From Gymnogyps californianus (Eukaryota > Chordata > Aves > Accipitriformes > Cathartidae): a stretch of 64,000 nt of DNA. The notes beneath the pieces were generated by a model that saw only the letters and a program-made list of their open reading frames with translations, was not told where the DNA came from and did not search any database. The DNA lies in NCBI RefSeq assembly GCF_018139145.2, contig NC_059500.1:56509580-56573579 (forward strand), given 5' to 3'. Of this stretch, positions 43,776-54,100 are shown piece by piece. Both the position numbers and the translations under genes were made by a program. Each line of letters begins with the position of its first letter. Position 1 is the first letter of the stretch.

Positions 43776-44362
43776 TGTCGTGGTTTAACCCCAGCCAGCA
43801 ACTAAGCACCACGCAGCCACTTCCCCCTCCCCCTCCCAGTGGGATGGGGAGGAGGGGGGGAAAAAAAAGGTAAACTCACAGGTTGAGATAAGAACAGTTT
43901 AATAACTAAAGTAAAATAAAATATACTACTAACTAATAATAACAATAATTGTAATCGTAATAAAAAGGAATATAACAAAAAAGAGAGAAATAAAACCCAA
44001 GACAAGACAATTGATGCACAATGCAATTGCTCACCACCCGCTGACTGATGCCCCAGCAGTGATCCACCCCTCCTGGCCAACTCCCCCCTGTTTATATACT
44101 GGGCATGATGTTCCATGGTATGGAATATCCCTTTGGCTAGTTCGGGTCAGCTGCCCCGGCTATGCTCCCTCCCAGCTTCTTGCACACCTACTTGCTGGCA
44201 GAGCATGGGAAACTGAAAAGTCCTTGGCTTAGGATAAGCGCTACTTAGCAACAACTAAAACATCAGCGTGTTATCAACATTATTCTTACATTAAATCCAA
44301 AACATAGCACTGCACCAGCTACTGAGAAGAAAATTAACTCTATCCCAGCCGAAACCAGGACA
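43776..44362 (-). mobile_element. Solo ERV LTR (ERVL-like), copy A, minus orientation
   Basis: This 587-bp element starts TGTC and ends GACA, the TG...CA termini of a retroviral LTR. It is flanked by a perfect 5-bp duplication, CACAC (43771-43775 and 44363-44367). Read on the minus strand it has a TATA box (agtatataa, around 44091-44100) and an ATTAAA polyadenylation signal in the expected order. No proviral coding region is attached, so it is a solo LTR left by recombination between two LTRs. A 5-bp duplication fits ERVL-type elements. It is about nine-tenths identical by eye to copy B. Confidence 0.88.
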
Positions 44363-45596
44363 CACACACAGAGGTTTACACACTGGATGAAGTTCTCTGT
44401 TCCTTTCCCAATATGTCTAACAATTTGTTTTTTAACATGACTGAGCATCAGTCTCTGCCTTTAAGTACTATATTTAGCTGGTCTCATAACCTCAAGATCT
44501 TGTGTGAGTGTAGCTCAGAGTCTGTCACCTTCTAGAATGACCTTAATAAACTGGCTGGATATTGACTCAGCACATAAAATAGCCAACCCAGTACATAAAA
44601 TCACCTCCCCATCACACCTCCATGTGCTTCTTTATCATGAATTTTAAATTCAAATGCAAGATACTGAGCGCTGATATCTGCTAATAGCTGCTGCTGGGTA
44701 TTATGCAAGAAGCATGACTGAAAAACTGTAGAAACGAGCTGGATATTGCCATGGCACTGGCACAGTACATGGACTGATTCTTCAGTCATGCTCACTCCAT
44801 AATATCCAGCAGCACATAAAGCAAGGTAATCAGTAATCTAGGATTTTCTTATCCAGGCCAGTCTCCAAAGAAGAAGTGTGCATTAATATAGGACTGTCCT
44901 TTAGTAAGGATTTTCCAGTATGTGCTACTTTAAAAGATAAGTGACAAGATTGGCATGTAGGATGGTAAAGTTTAATAGCAGCCCTTTGTTGCTGGTAGAG
45001 CTCATTTTATGATAGGATATGGAGTTCAAGAGAAAGTTCACTCCTAAGAATTTTATTGTGGGGAATTCCAGTGTGCCTTAAGAACGTAACTACTGATCCT
45101 GATCATCATCCCTATCAAAGTGGTTTTCTATATAACTGTACCTATGCTGCAGGATGCCTTAAAGTTCAGGTCTAAGATTTTGCATTTCACTCGAATTTTT
45201 GTGGAAAGCTGTTGTTGAAAACCTGAGGATGGGTTTGATATTTGTGCGATGGTAGACTGCTGCAGCACTGCAGCAGCTGCTTCACATCTAGAAGTAGCAG
45301 TAGATAAGGGATTACTATATAGCTTTGAAAATGTGGAAGATGGGAACTTTTCTATGAAATGTAGAAGTGAACCCGACTCTCCTTCCATCATAGCATAGTA
45401 TCTGTCCCTGTGAAAGGTGTTTTTCTATCTTCTATGGAATAAAAACCTTCAGCTCTGATCATGCAGCTTTTATCTCACTGTTTGCCCTGGTGTACATCCT
45501 TACAGATAGCAACGCACACTGCAAAAAGTATTATGTCCATATCTTTCTTCAGATCATAATGCAGACTGCTTACGTATACCAAGTAAATAGATGCAT
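44363..45596. other. Spacer between the two LTRs
   Basis: 1,234 bp of ordinary unique-looking sequence with no retroviral coding remnants. It begins with the CACAC target duplication plus a short CA run and ends with the TGCAT duplication of copy B. The two LTRs are therefore not the ends of one provirus. Confidence 0.8.
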
Positions 45597-46180
45597 TGTG
45601 CTGGTTTCGGCTGGGACAGAGTTAACTCTCTTCTTAGTAGCTGGTACAGTGCTGTGTTTTGGATTTAGTGTGAGAATGATGTTGATAACACACTGATGTT
45701 TTAGTTGTTGCTAAGTAGCGCTTATCCTAAGCTAAGGACTTTTCAGTTTCCCATGCTCAGCCAGCAAGCAGGTGTGCAAGAAGCTGGGAGGGAGCATAGC
45801 CAGGGCAGCTGACCTGAACTAGCCAAAGGGGTATTCCATACCATGGAACGTCATGCCCAGTATATAAAGAGGGGGGAGTTGGCCGGGAGGCGCAGATCGC
45901 GGCTCTGGCATCTGTCAGCGGGTGGAGAGCAATTGCATTGTGCATCACTTTTTTTTTTCTCCTGCCCCCTTTTTTTGTTATATTCCTTTTCATTACTATT
46001 ATTATTATTATATTTCATTATTACTAGTTAGTATTATTTTTTACTTTAGTTATTAAACTGTTCTTATCTCAACCCACGAGTTTTACTTTTTTTTCCTTTC
46101 CTCCTCCTCAACCCACTGGGAGGGGGGAGGGGGAAAGGGCTGCGTGGTGCTTAGTTGCTGGCTGGGGTTAAACCATGACA
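45597..46180 (+). mobile_element. Solo ERV LTR (ERVL-like), copy B, plus orientation
   Basis: This is a 584-bp LTR of the same family as copy A, in the opposite orientation. It starts TGTG and ends GACA and is flanked by the perfect 5-bp duplication TGCAT (45592-45596 and 46181-46185). It has a TATA box, tatataaag, at 45861-45869, an ATTAAA signal at 46052-46057, and a pyrimidine-rich 3' part. No internal retroviral sequence remains. It lies about 1.5 kb upstream of the FCHO2 CpG island in the same orientation. Confidence 0.9.
45861..45869 (+). promoter_or_regulatory. TATA box of LTR copy B
   Basis: The sequence tatataaag lies about 265 bp into the LTR, at the expected U3/R position upstream of the ATTAAA signal. 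Transcription from it would run toward FCHO2. Activity is not known. Confidence 0.6.
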
Positions 46181-47719
46181 TGCATAAAGTAGTTTTTCTT
46201 AAATGTAGTCCTATAGCATGTTGCTACTGTTTAGAATTATGGTACACATGCTTACTACTGTTATCAAAAGAGAGAGATCCAGGTCTAACAGTCTTGGGAC
46301 TTCTAAAGAAATTTTGACTATGAAAGGGGCCCAGAAGTTTTCTCTGTCTTGGCATCGGCAACTTAGCAAGCTTTGCATATATTGAAAGTTTGGGAGAACA
46401 TTGCTAGAAAGAAAGGAACTCCTAAATTTACCATGGAGCTACAGGAAGTGATGGACTAAAGCTACAGTCAGTTACCAATGACTGTCATACCAGTTCAGAA
46501 TGATATTGTTCATCTTCCATGAAGGTATCTTTGGTAAAGGTAGTTGAAATTTTGTAATGCAGAATTAATCACACTGACTTATATTGATATGGATAATACA
46601 GCTTTGGCTGTCTTGTTTGCCCTAACTAGGGTTTTTTTGTCTAATGAAATTATATAGCCCTGTAAACTTCTGAACTACATTTTTCCTAACCATTTGGCTT
46701 TCATGGAAGTCTTTAATCAACATAAATTTGACATAAGTTGGTGAATTCATCAGGCTCTTAGGGATGACTTGAATGTTCTGCTCTATGCCTTACCTAATAT
46801 CTTACAGAACAAAGGCCAAAGGACATCAGTATTAACGTGGAGGCAGGTGAGATTTTTCAAACCAGAACTGACAAGTTTCCTTGAGGGGGAAGGGAGGACC
46901 TTGAACACCCAGCATAGAGTATCAACTTCTTACTTTTTGTATCTTGGATAAAGCTTTGTGCTGACAAAACCATAGATAAAGTTTGGGTAAAGCGCTTACC
47001 ACATGTTTAGGGGCTTAGAGGGCTTAGACCTGGCCCTCTATTTTCAGTCAATAATGAAAACCTCACTGCTGTCTCAGGCAACGAATCATCTCATTAAGGT
47101 AGAACAAGAAAAGAAGGTAGAACAAGACCCCCTTTCTTTGGGGTCCCAGAAAGAGCCCAGTGGTGCTGACTCTGCCATGAAGAATATATTAAGATACCCT
47201 CACTGAAAAGCAGCACTGCAGGTACAGACTGGCCACAGACAGCACTTGAATAGCTCTGTGTTATGGCCTAGCTATCGGCATCACCCCCGCTGGCTGATAA
47301 TCTACATCAAGTAAATGAAGGGTCTGGAAACTGAACTGTCATTGAAGAAGATGAAGGTTTGAAGTAAACAGTTTCTCCAGACTCTTTGGCTTTAGAAGGA
47401 GAGCATTGTTTTTAGGAGCACGCCACTGGAACTGTAGAATCCTGTGAGAGGAGACAGTTGGGAGGGTAAGCTATGCTTTATCAGCAAAGTTCCCAGCAGG
47501 ACTAGTCATCACCCGCTTTGAAGGATCTCATCATACTTTGGCTGGAACGATGCTTGGTTGTGAAGCCACTTCAAACAGCATGCATCTCTTCTCCTCCATG
47601 CATTGCAGCACTCACTGTAGCCCTTCCCTAGTGGTTACTGAATACGTTTGAGGGGGTTTTCCTCAAGGTTTCCGAGTCTGCCCTCCGCAACTACGTTCGT
47701 ATTTCTACAGGCCAGGGCT
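46181..47719. other. Intergenic region upstream of FCHO2
   Basis: There is no clear gene. A 14-nt direct repeat, aaggtagaacaaga, occurs at 47096-47109 and 47114-47127. Composition becomes less AT-rich toward the CpG island. It may hold distal FCHO2 promoter sequence or upstream untranslated exons, which cannot be judged here. Confidence 0.7.
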
Positions 47720-47928
47720 TCTTCACTCACGAGATGGCACCCCGCCGTTCGCCGTGGACTGGAGCTGCCGGACCGCGCGGCCGCTGCGGCAGAAGCGGCG
47801 GGCGGTGGCTCTGCGCCCGGCCGCCTACGAGGGGACGGCGGGCCGCACGGCCCAGCCGCCACAGCGGCCGCGGCGGGGCCGGCGCTCCGCGCATGCCCCT
47901 TCGAGCGGGAGGGGACGACGCCGCGCTA

Positions 47929-47940
47929 TGCGCCTGCGCA
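47929..47940 (+). promoter_or_regulatory. NRF1-like site
   Basis: The sequence tgcgcctgcgca resembles the palindromic NRF1 motif (GCGCnTGCGC type). It lies about 200 bp upstream of the FCHO2 start codon inside the CpG island. Confidence 0.5.
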
Positions 47941-47967
47941 GGAGCCTCGGCGGCCGGCGGCGGCTGG

Positions 47968-47977
47968 GCGCATGCGC
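47968..47977 (+). promoter_or_regulatory. Consensus NRF1 site
   Basis: gcgcatgcgc is a perfect palindromic NRF1 core in the CpG island, about 160 bp upstream of the FCHO2 start codon. It suggests NRF1-driven broad expression. Binding is inferred. Confidence 0.6.
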
Positions 47978-48135
47978 GGGGCCGGGGGCGGAGGAGCTGT
48001 GGGGAAAGAGGCGGTTGCACCGTAACGGGAAGGGCGGCGCGGCGCGGCGGCGCCCGTTTCCTCCGTCGCGTCTCGGCGGCTGGGGCGGCCGGGACAGAGC
48101 TCGGGCTCGCCGGTGGCCGGGGCGGCGGCGGGGTG

Positions 48136-48165
48136 ATGATGGCGTACTTCGCGGAGAGCTTCTGG
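48136..48165 (+). CDS. FCHO2: FCHO2 coding exon 1
   Basis: The exon encodes [10 protein letters not shown], then the donor gtaggg at 48166. The first ATG (48136) aligns with human codon 2. The codon that would match human Met1 is GTG (48133-48135). The second ATG (48139) has the better context, A at -3 and G at +4, so initiation may occur at either. Confidence 0.9.
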
Positions 48166-51100
48166 GTAGGGGAGCGCCGCGCGCCGGTTCCGCCGCGCCG
48201 CGGGTGGAACGGGCAGGGCAGGGCAGGGCACGGTGCAGCCGGGGTCCCCTCTGCGGGAGCAGCCTCGGCTCTTACGCCACCCCCGGGACTGGGCCGGGGC
48301 CTTGCCGCGGAGGGGGGCGCGGCGGGGGGATGGCGGCCGCCGCCCCCTGCGCCCGCCGCGGCTCGCTTCGGCCGGGCTGGGCCGAGGGGGGAGCGGGGTA
48401 CCTGCCTGCGCCGCTGCTGGCATCGCCCGGGCAGCCCGCGGTGGGGGAGGACGCCACCGCCCCTGCCCCTGCCCGGCCCTCCACCTCGCGCGGTGCTGGG
48501 GGGTCCGCGGGGGAGAGACGCGGGGGAGAGGGATTGCTGGTCGCCGTGGGGGCGCTGGGCCAAGGGGTGCGCGGACACGAGCGGGAGAGCCTGTGCTCGG
48601 GGGTCTCGCTCTCGCAGGCACCGTGGTGCGTGGATGCGGCTTGGGCTGCAGTCCGATCTCTCTTCGTTCAGCCTCCCAAACAATGCAGTTGTTCGGGGGA
48701 ATAGCACCGACTGTAAAAACTTAAGAGTTGTATCACGCAAACGCAGAGCTGCGCCTGGGAGCTCTGTGCTTTTGTGCCAGTGACTTATCTCTGTCTGCAT
48801 GTCAGAAGGTACAGCCTGAACAGCAGCCAGCTAGGGAAACAACAGACTTTCCACTCTCTTTTAGAAACGCAATTTGTCAGTCATCTCTGCACAGGTATAT
48901 ATGTTTTTAAGGTGGTGGATATATACGGAGAAAAAATTAAATTATGGATTTGGATTATTATTGAGCCTCCCGTGAAATGAAACTTGTTTTCGTTGTGACC
49001 ATAGCTGGTCTGAAACATTAAAGTAAGTGTTCTTGTAATCGTCGGGCTGTTTACAGTGTTGCTACTTCTCTGCGTGTTTAATTTTTAAGGTGCATCTCTA
49101 CCAACTAATAGAGGAAACATAAAAATGGTTATTTGTTGAGACTGAAACAAAAAAAAGAGAAAATATCTTTTACATGTCTGCTTTTTCTGTGTAAGCAACA
49201 GTTATCCTTAATGTTTAGGGAAAGCTAATTTCACAAATACAGTATGCTATTCTTGAATATAAAGCGTAGCTCAAGCCAGGTTTCATGTTTTGTTTGCAGC
49301 ATTGTGTTTAATTTTGACTGTTAAGTTTTGCTTTCAACAGAATATTAAAATTTAATAAAACAAGATATTAGATTTGCTCTCTTAGTGTACAAATCTGCTT
49401 AATTTGAAGCCGCGGTGTGGGAGATCAGTATTAAACTAGTATGCGGAAATTTTTTATCTTTCATAAAAATAAGATTTAAATTAATATAAAAAGTCGCATT
49501 TTTATTAGGAAAGTTACTACCTCCTCCTGAGATTAAAGTAAAATAGAAGTTTTTTATTCAGCTATCTCAACTGAAGTCAAACACTTTTCTATTTAAATAC
49601 ATTATGTACTATGGTATGTTCATTTAACTGTTTGTCTGATCAGTTGTATTTTATTTTGTTAGTCAATAATTTTGTTAAATCAGTGAAGGCAGTGGGCCAT
49701 TCCCGTACATTCTGTTTCCCTGTCTGTGTATTCACAGATGCTACCAGCAAATATGGGGTAGTAGACATCTATCCAAACTTCCTATGCTCTCTTTATGCTC
49801 TGCGAAGTCTCTGCCTTATAGCTATGTTGGCAAAACTCCTAGTGTGGGTCAGCAATGAGTGCGAGGAGAAGGACGTTTTCTTCTGTTGATGCAGGTTTTT
49901 CTCCTAGCTCCAAAAATGACACAAAGGAGAACAAGTGTATTCTTCTTGTTTGTCTTGCAGTGACAACAAAGACATTAGACAGGGTCTTAAACTAGCAAAA
50001 TTTGACTGAGAAACCTTTTTAATACCATGGACAGGGTTTTATTTTGTGTAGACATAAAATAAAAAGGAATAGGGGCTCCTTCTTTGCTGTTGTGGGTAAA
50101 TATCCGTCAAGATTAACTGTAGTGTCTAAATATGATGGATTTTTGAAGTCAGAAAGTGTTGAGTTTCTATATATCCTCAGAACCAAGCATAAACTACAGG
50201 TTTGTGCAGTTTGAATGATTAGGCTTCTCCATATCTACTAGCTTTTCAGAACAGGTTATTGTTCAGAATTGTTACTGCAGTGCTTTGGAAGACTTGGGAT
50301 GCAATCTATATATGCTTTGAAATGTGGTGAGAAAGTTAAGATGGAAATTAGAAGATTGCTGTTAAAATGCACTGAATGCATAATGACTAAAAATAATGAA
50401 GAGAAATCCGTAAGGAGAAAGAAAGGTCGTATTGTGTAGAACTTTAGAAGAATTGTCTTCTGTTTCTTGCTTTTGCCTTGCCCTTCTAGGTAACACCAGA
50501 CAAATTGTTTTTGTCATCTATGCAATGGCATAATTATACTTCCTGAAGCACTGATGTGAAAATGAATCCAAAACATAATACTTAATCATTTGGTGTACAT
50601 GCTGTCATCAATTTGTAGCTGAAACTGTGCATTGGAAATGGAAGTCTGGATCTTGAGCTTGTAGGATGCTCTCTCTTGATTTGGTAGTTTGCTGTAACTG
50701 ATATATATATACACAGAAAATATATCAGAAACTTGAGGGACTTAACTGATTTCTTCAGAAAAGGGGAGTGACATATATGTGAATGTGTATCAATTTCTTA
50801 CACGCTATTTAGGCTGCTGTCTTTTAAGAACTTCCTAAAAGTGCTCATGTAAACAAAACAAATCTTAGCTTCTTTGTTGTAATAGTCTTGAAGCTTAGCA
50901 TGAGACTTTCATCTTGTACTGCTTTTAAAAGTGTTTGAATAGTTACAATTTTTTTTTTTGTTAGATAATGTAAGAAAAACGGATGTTTTATGGGCCTGCC
51001 ATCTGTTGGCTGCTTCTAAGAGGTCATTGAGAGATAAACAAGACTATTTTCAGGATGTGTAAAGTTGAAGTACAGAGACCTGTACTGTCACTTGAAGAAT

Positions 51101-54100
51101 TTTACTATCACTTGAAAAATGTAGGGGTCTGCTAATAGAGCACAGCACTCTAGAGCAGCAGTTTTCAAAGTCAGTAGAATACAGTTACTTTTTTGTGGTA
51201 TCAAAAATTATGAACTAGTAGTACAGGCTATAAATGGCTTTGATTCTTATGACTGAGTTTTAGGCATTCAAATCACGTGGCCAAACATTCCCAGCTCCTA
51301 ATTAGGATGTTGTCATAAAACATTGGGTGCTTGCTGCTATGTATGTGCTACATCAAAACAATGATGTAATTTAAAGGGAACACGTTCATAAGTTACTTCC
51401 ATTATGCATAGCTACATTTTGTCGCTCTGAGTACACTGATACAGGTACAGTAGAATAAAAAGTGTTTGTTGTCATTGACTTACTGTTTTCTTAACACTGC
51501 TTAGGAAGTGTTGCATAAGCTTTGACATTGTATTTAAACTGACTGGTACAGGTGATACTTTTGTTAATTGTCAGTCTACTAAACTATGTCAAGTCAACAA
51601 AAATAACCCACTTCTAAGCCAGTTCGTGTTTATTTATTAATTGTTTTAAATTAATTTGATTGAACTGTTGAAAGTTCTGTGTATAGCTGAAACTTGTCTC
51701 TGTGTAATGCTGTGCCTGGTAACTCTGGAAGTTCTGGGATATTAAAATGTGTGTTTAAATTGGCTTTGACGAATTCCTTTCATCTTTTTGCTTCTGTTAC
51801 CTGTAGCTTTTGAGAACGGCTGTGAGGAGGATTCCTTTCTTTTCAGGAGCTTTTGTAACATGTAAGGGCTGGCGGTATCCAGGGTTAATAATCTTAGCTT
51901 TGTGAAGAGGCTTGCTCTAGTAAGTGTAAGACGTATTGTCTTACGCACTTACGTGATATGAGTGACACTGAGACTTGTCATGCTTCCATCTGGAGTTCCA
52001 TTCATATGTTTACGCAGTGCTACTCTTCTGCTTGGCATACAGTTGGATGCTTAGTTTCAAGAGAGCTGTTGTGCAATATTTGCTTAGTCTCCTCCCTCTG
52101 CGTGTGTGCATCTAGCATGAGTTGGCAACTTGCCATCTTTTTGTTCAAAAAAAATTTTTAATTATCTAGATGTAGAGGAAAATATCTGTCCTTCCTCATA
52201 GGCATAGAGCTTCTCTAGAGCTGACCTTTAATTTATTGAAGCTGGAAGAAGGAAATTGAAATTGCCGGGTTGCTTTTGTGTTCAAACTTCTCAAAAGTTT
52301 CAGAACCGAAGAAGATACGTTGCCTGTGTAAACATCAGGTGACTGCTTTTTTCCCATGTTTTGGTGCTCTCAGTTTTCTGTAGCTCTTTCAGACACTCAG
52401 AAATTGAAATTTACTGATAGCTAGCTTTCAAAAATGTGACACCATAATATTAATCACAGGAGTATTTTCATGTATACAGGGCCCATTAAATTAAATAATT
52501 GCCTAGGTGGAAAGGATGAAACACGTTACTTATTTGAAACTGCAACAAGGAGTAACAGTTTAAAGAAAATGACAACGCTGTTTTTCACAGCATCTAAAAT
52601 GAGTTTGCATATATCCGTGGAGTTAGAAGAATTTCTATTGCTTTATTTCTTCAAAATATTACTCCATTATGAGTGAATGAAAAGAAGTCGACAGTACAAA
52701 TGGACAAACCATAATGAGTAGTGTATGTCTTTCTAAGTTTGTGGGTAAAGAAAAGATTGGTTTTGGTTAATATTTGGAACTTTCATTTTAGAATTGTAGG
52801 AATGAACACTCAGTCTCTGTTGTTCTGTTGCACTAAAATTTGTACATTAATTGTTAAAATAGGATATCTTTTAAGCTGCATGAATCAAATCTTGTAGTTG
52901 CTGAACAGTTTTATGTAGTTTCAGCAAATACTGAATTTCACCTACATGAGGGAGTTGTGCTCCCCCGTCCCCCATTAATGGATTGTATACAGTTATTACT
53001 TGGCATATCGGTGCAACTCTGGAATTTTCTTGATACAAAATTTTTTTACCAAAAAGACTTTGATGCCATTATGATTTATCTGTATTAGGATTCTTGCATG
53101 CATAATCTGTTCATCAAGGGTGTGGTTTTTCCATACTCATATCTGACAGACGAGCATGAGTAGTAATTTAAGTGTAAAACTAGTTGTAGGACAGCTTCTC
53201 TGGACCTGACCAAGACAAGAGGCAAAGGATACAAATTTTTCTATTCTCAATGCAAAAATTGAAGTGATTCTATTTCCCACATTCATTCTTTTCTAGGCTT
53301 TTCTTATTTAGCATTTATCTAACAAGGTGGGGGGATGTTGGTCATATTTCATTGATATATCATGTTTGCCAAAGGCAGTTGTGAGGTTTAACTAGGATTT
53401 GGAAACTTAATTTGGAGATGATCCAGTTTTAATTTTATGACAATTTGAAGTAAATTAGGGACCTAAATTTTTTTTTATGGTTAAAAAGAAATCCTGTAGT
53501 TAAGTTGGAGTACCACTTCCAAATGTTGCAGTTTGAGTATTTGTCTGCCTGTTTCCTGGAGAGTAAGTTGTGAGTTTGGTAGGCTATTTTAAAAAGAGGA
53601 TTAGGCAGGTTGTGACTTAAGTCATTTATAATCAAAAGTAGTTTTCTCAGTCTGTTCCATTTCTTCTTTGTAATGTGGTGATGTGGTCATGTTTAAAGGG
53701 TTAAAGGAATCATTGTGCACGTTTAACCACTGCTCATGCATATTCTAAAAGCATAGTTTGAAATGACAGTAACTCACTTATTGTCAAATGTTTCTTTACT
53801 TGCTGAACTTAGTTAGAAAAAGTCAAACTTTGTCTGAACTTCTCTCATCAAGCTTCTAAAGTTTGACCGAAATAAAAATGTGTTTAAGAATGGCATGTGC
53901 CTTTTATTGTCACATATGCTTAGTGTTGCTGTGAAAACAGTATTTGCAGCTGTCCTTTTCGTGCTTCTTACACTAGCTGAACAAGTAGTACGTATCTGAC
54001 CAGTTATGGGAACTTTAGAATCACCTTACTAATTGAGAAACATTTGTTTATACTGGGTAAAAGACAGTGCTATAATAGAGAGTATTAACTTTTTACACTA

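Larger units (their letters stand above)
47720..48650. promoter_or_regulatory. FCHO2: CpG island and FCHO2 promoter / 5'UTR
   Basis: An abrupt shift to very GC-rich, CpG-dense sequence surrounds the first FCHO2 coding exon. It contains NRF1-like sites, several GC boxes (ggggcgg types) and no TATA box, as is usual for housekeeping promoters. The transcription start is not resolved, but the 5'UTR must lie just upstream of 48136. A (gggca)4 run lies at 48211-48230. Long open frames on both strands are by-products of the GC richness. Confidence 0.88.

Noticed and set aside
44500..44830. Short inverted matches such as gctggatatt / aatatccagc near copy A
   Set aside because: Only about 10 nt long and irregularly spaced; expected by chance and not LTR-like termini.
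43776..46180. A single provirus bounded by the two LTRs
   Set aside because: The LTRs are in opposite orientation, have different target duplications, and the 1.2 kb between them shows no retroviral coding sequence.
47727..48800. Long open frames on both strands (up to 357 residues) at the CpG island
   Set aside because: Composition is Arg/Gly/Ala/Pro-rich as expected of GC-rich DNA, the frames overlap on opposite strands, and the real FCHO2 exon 1 lies in this region with a clear splice donor.
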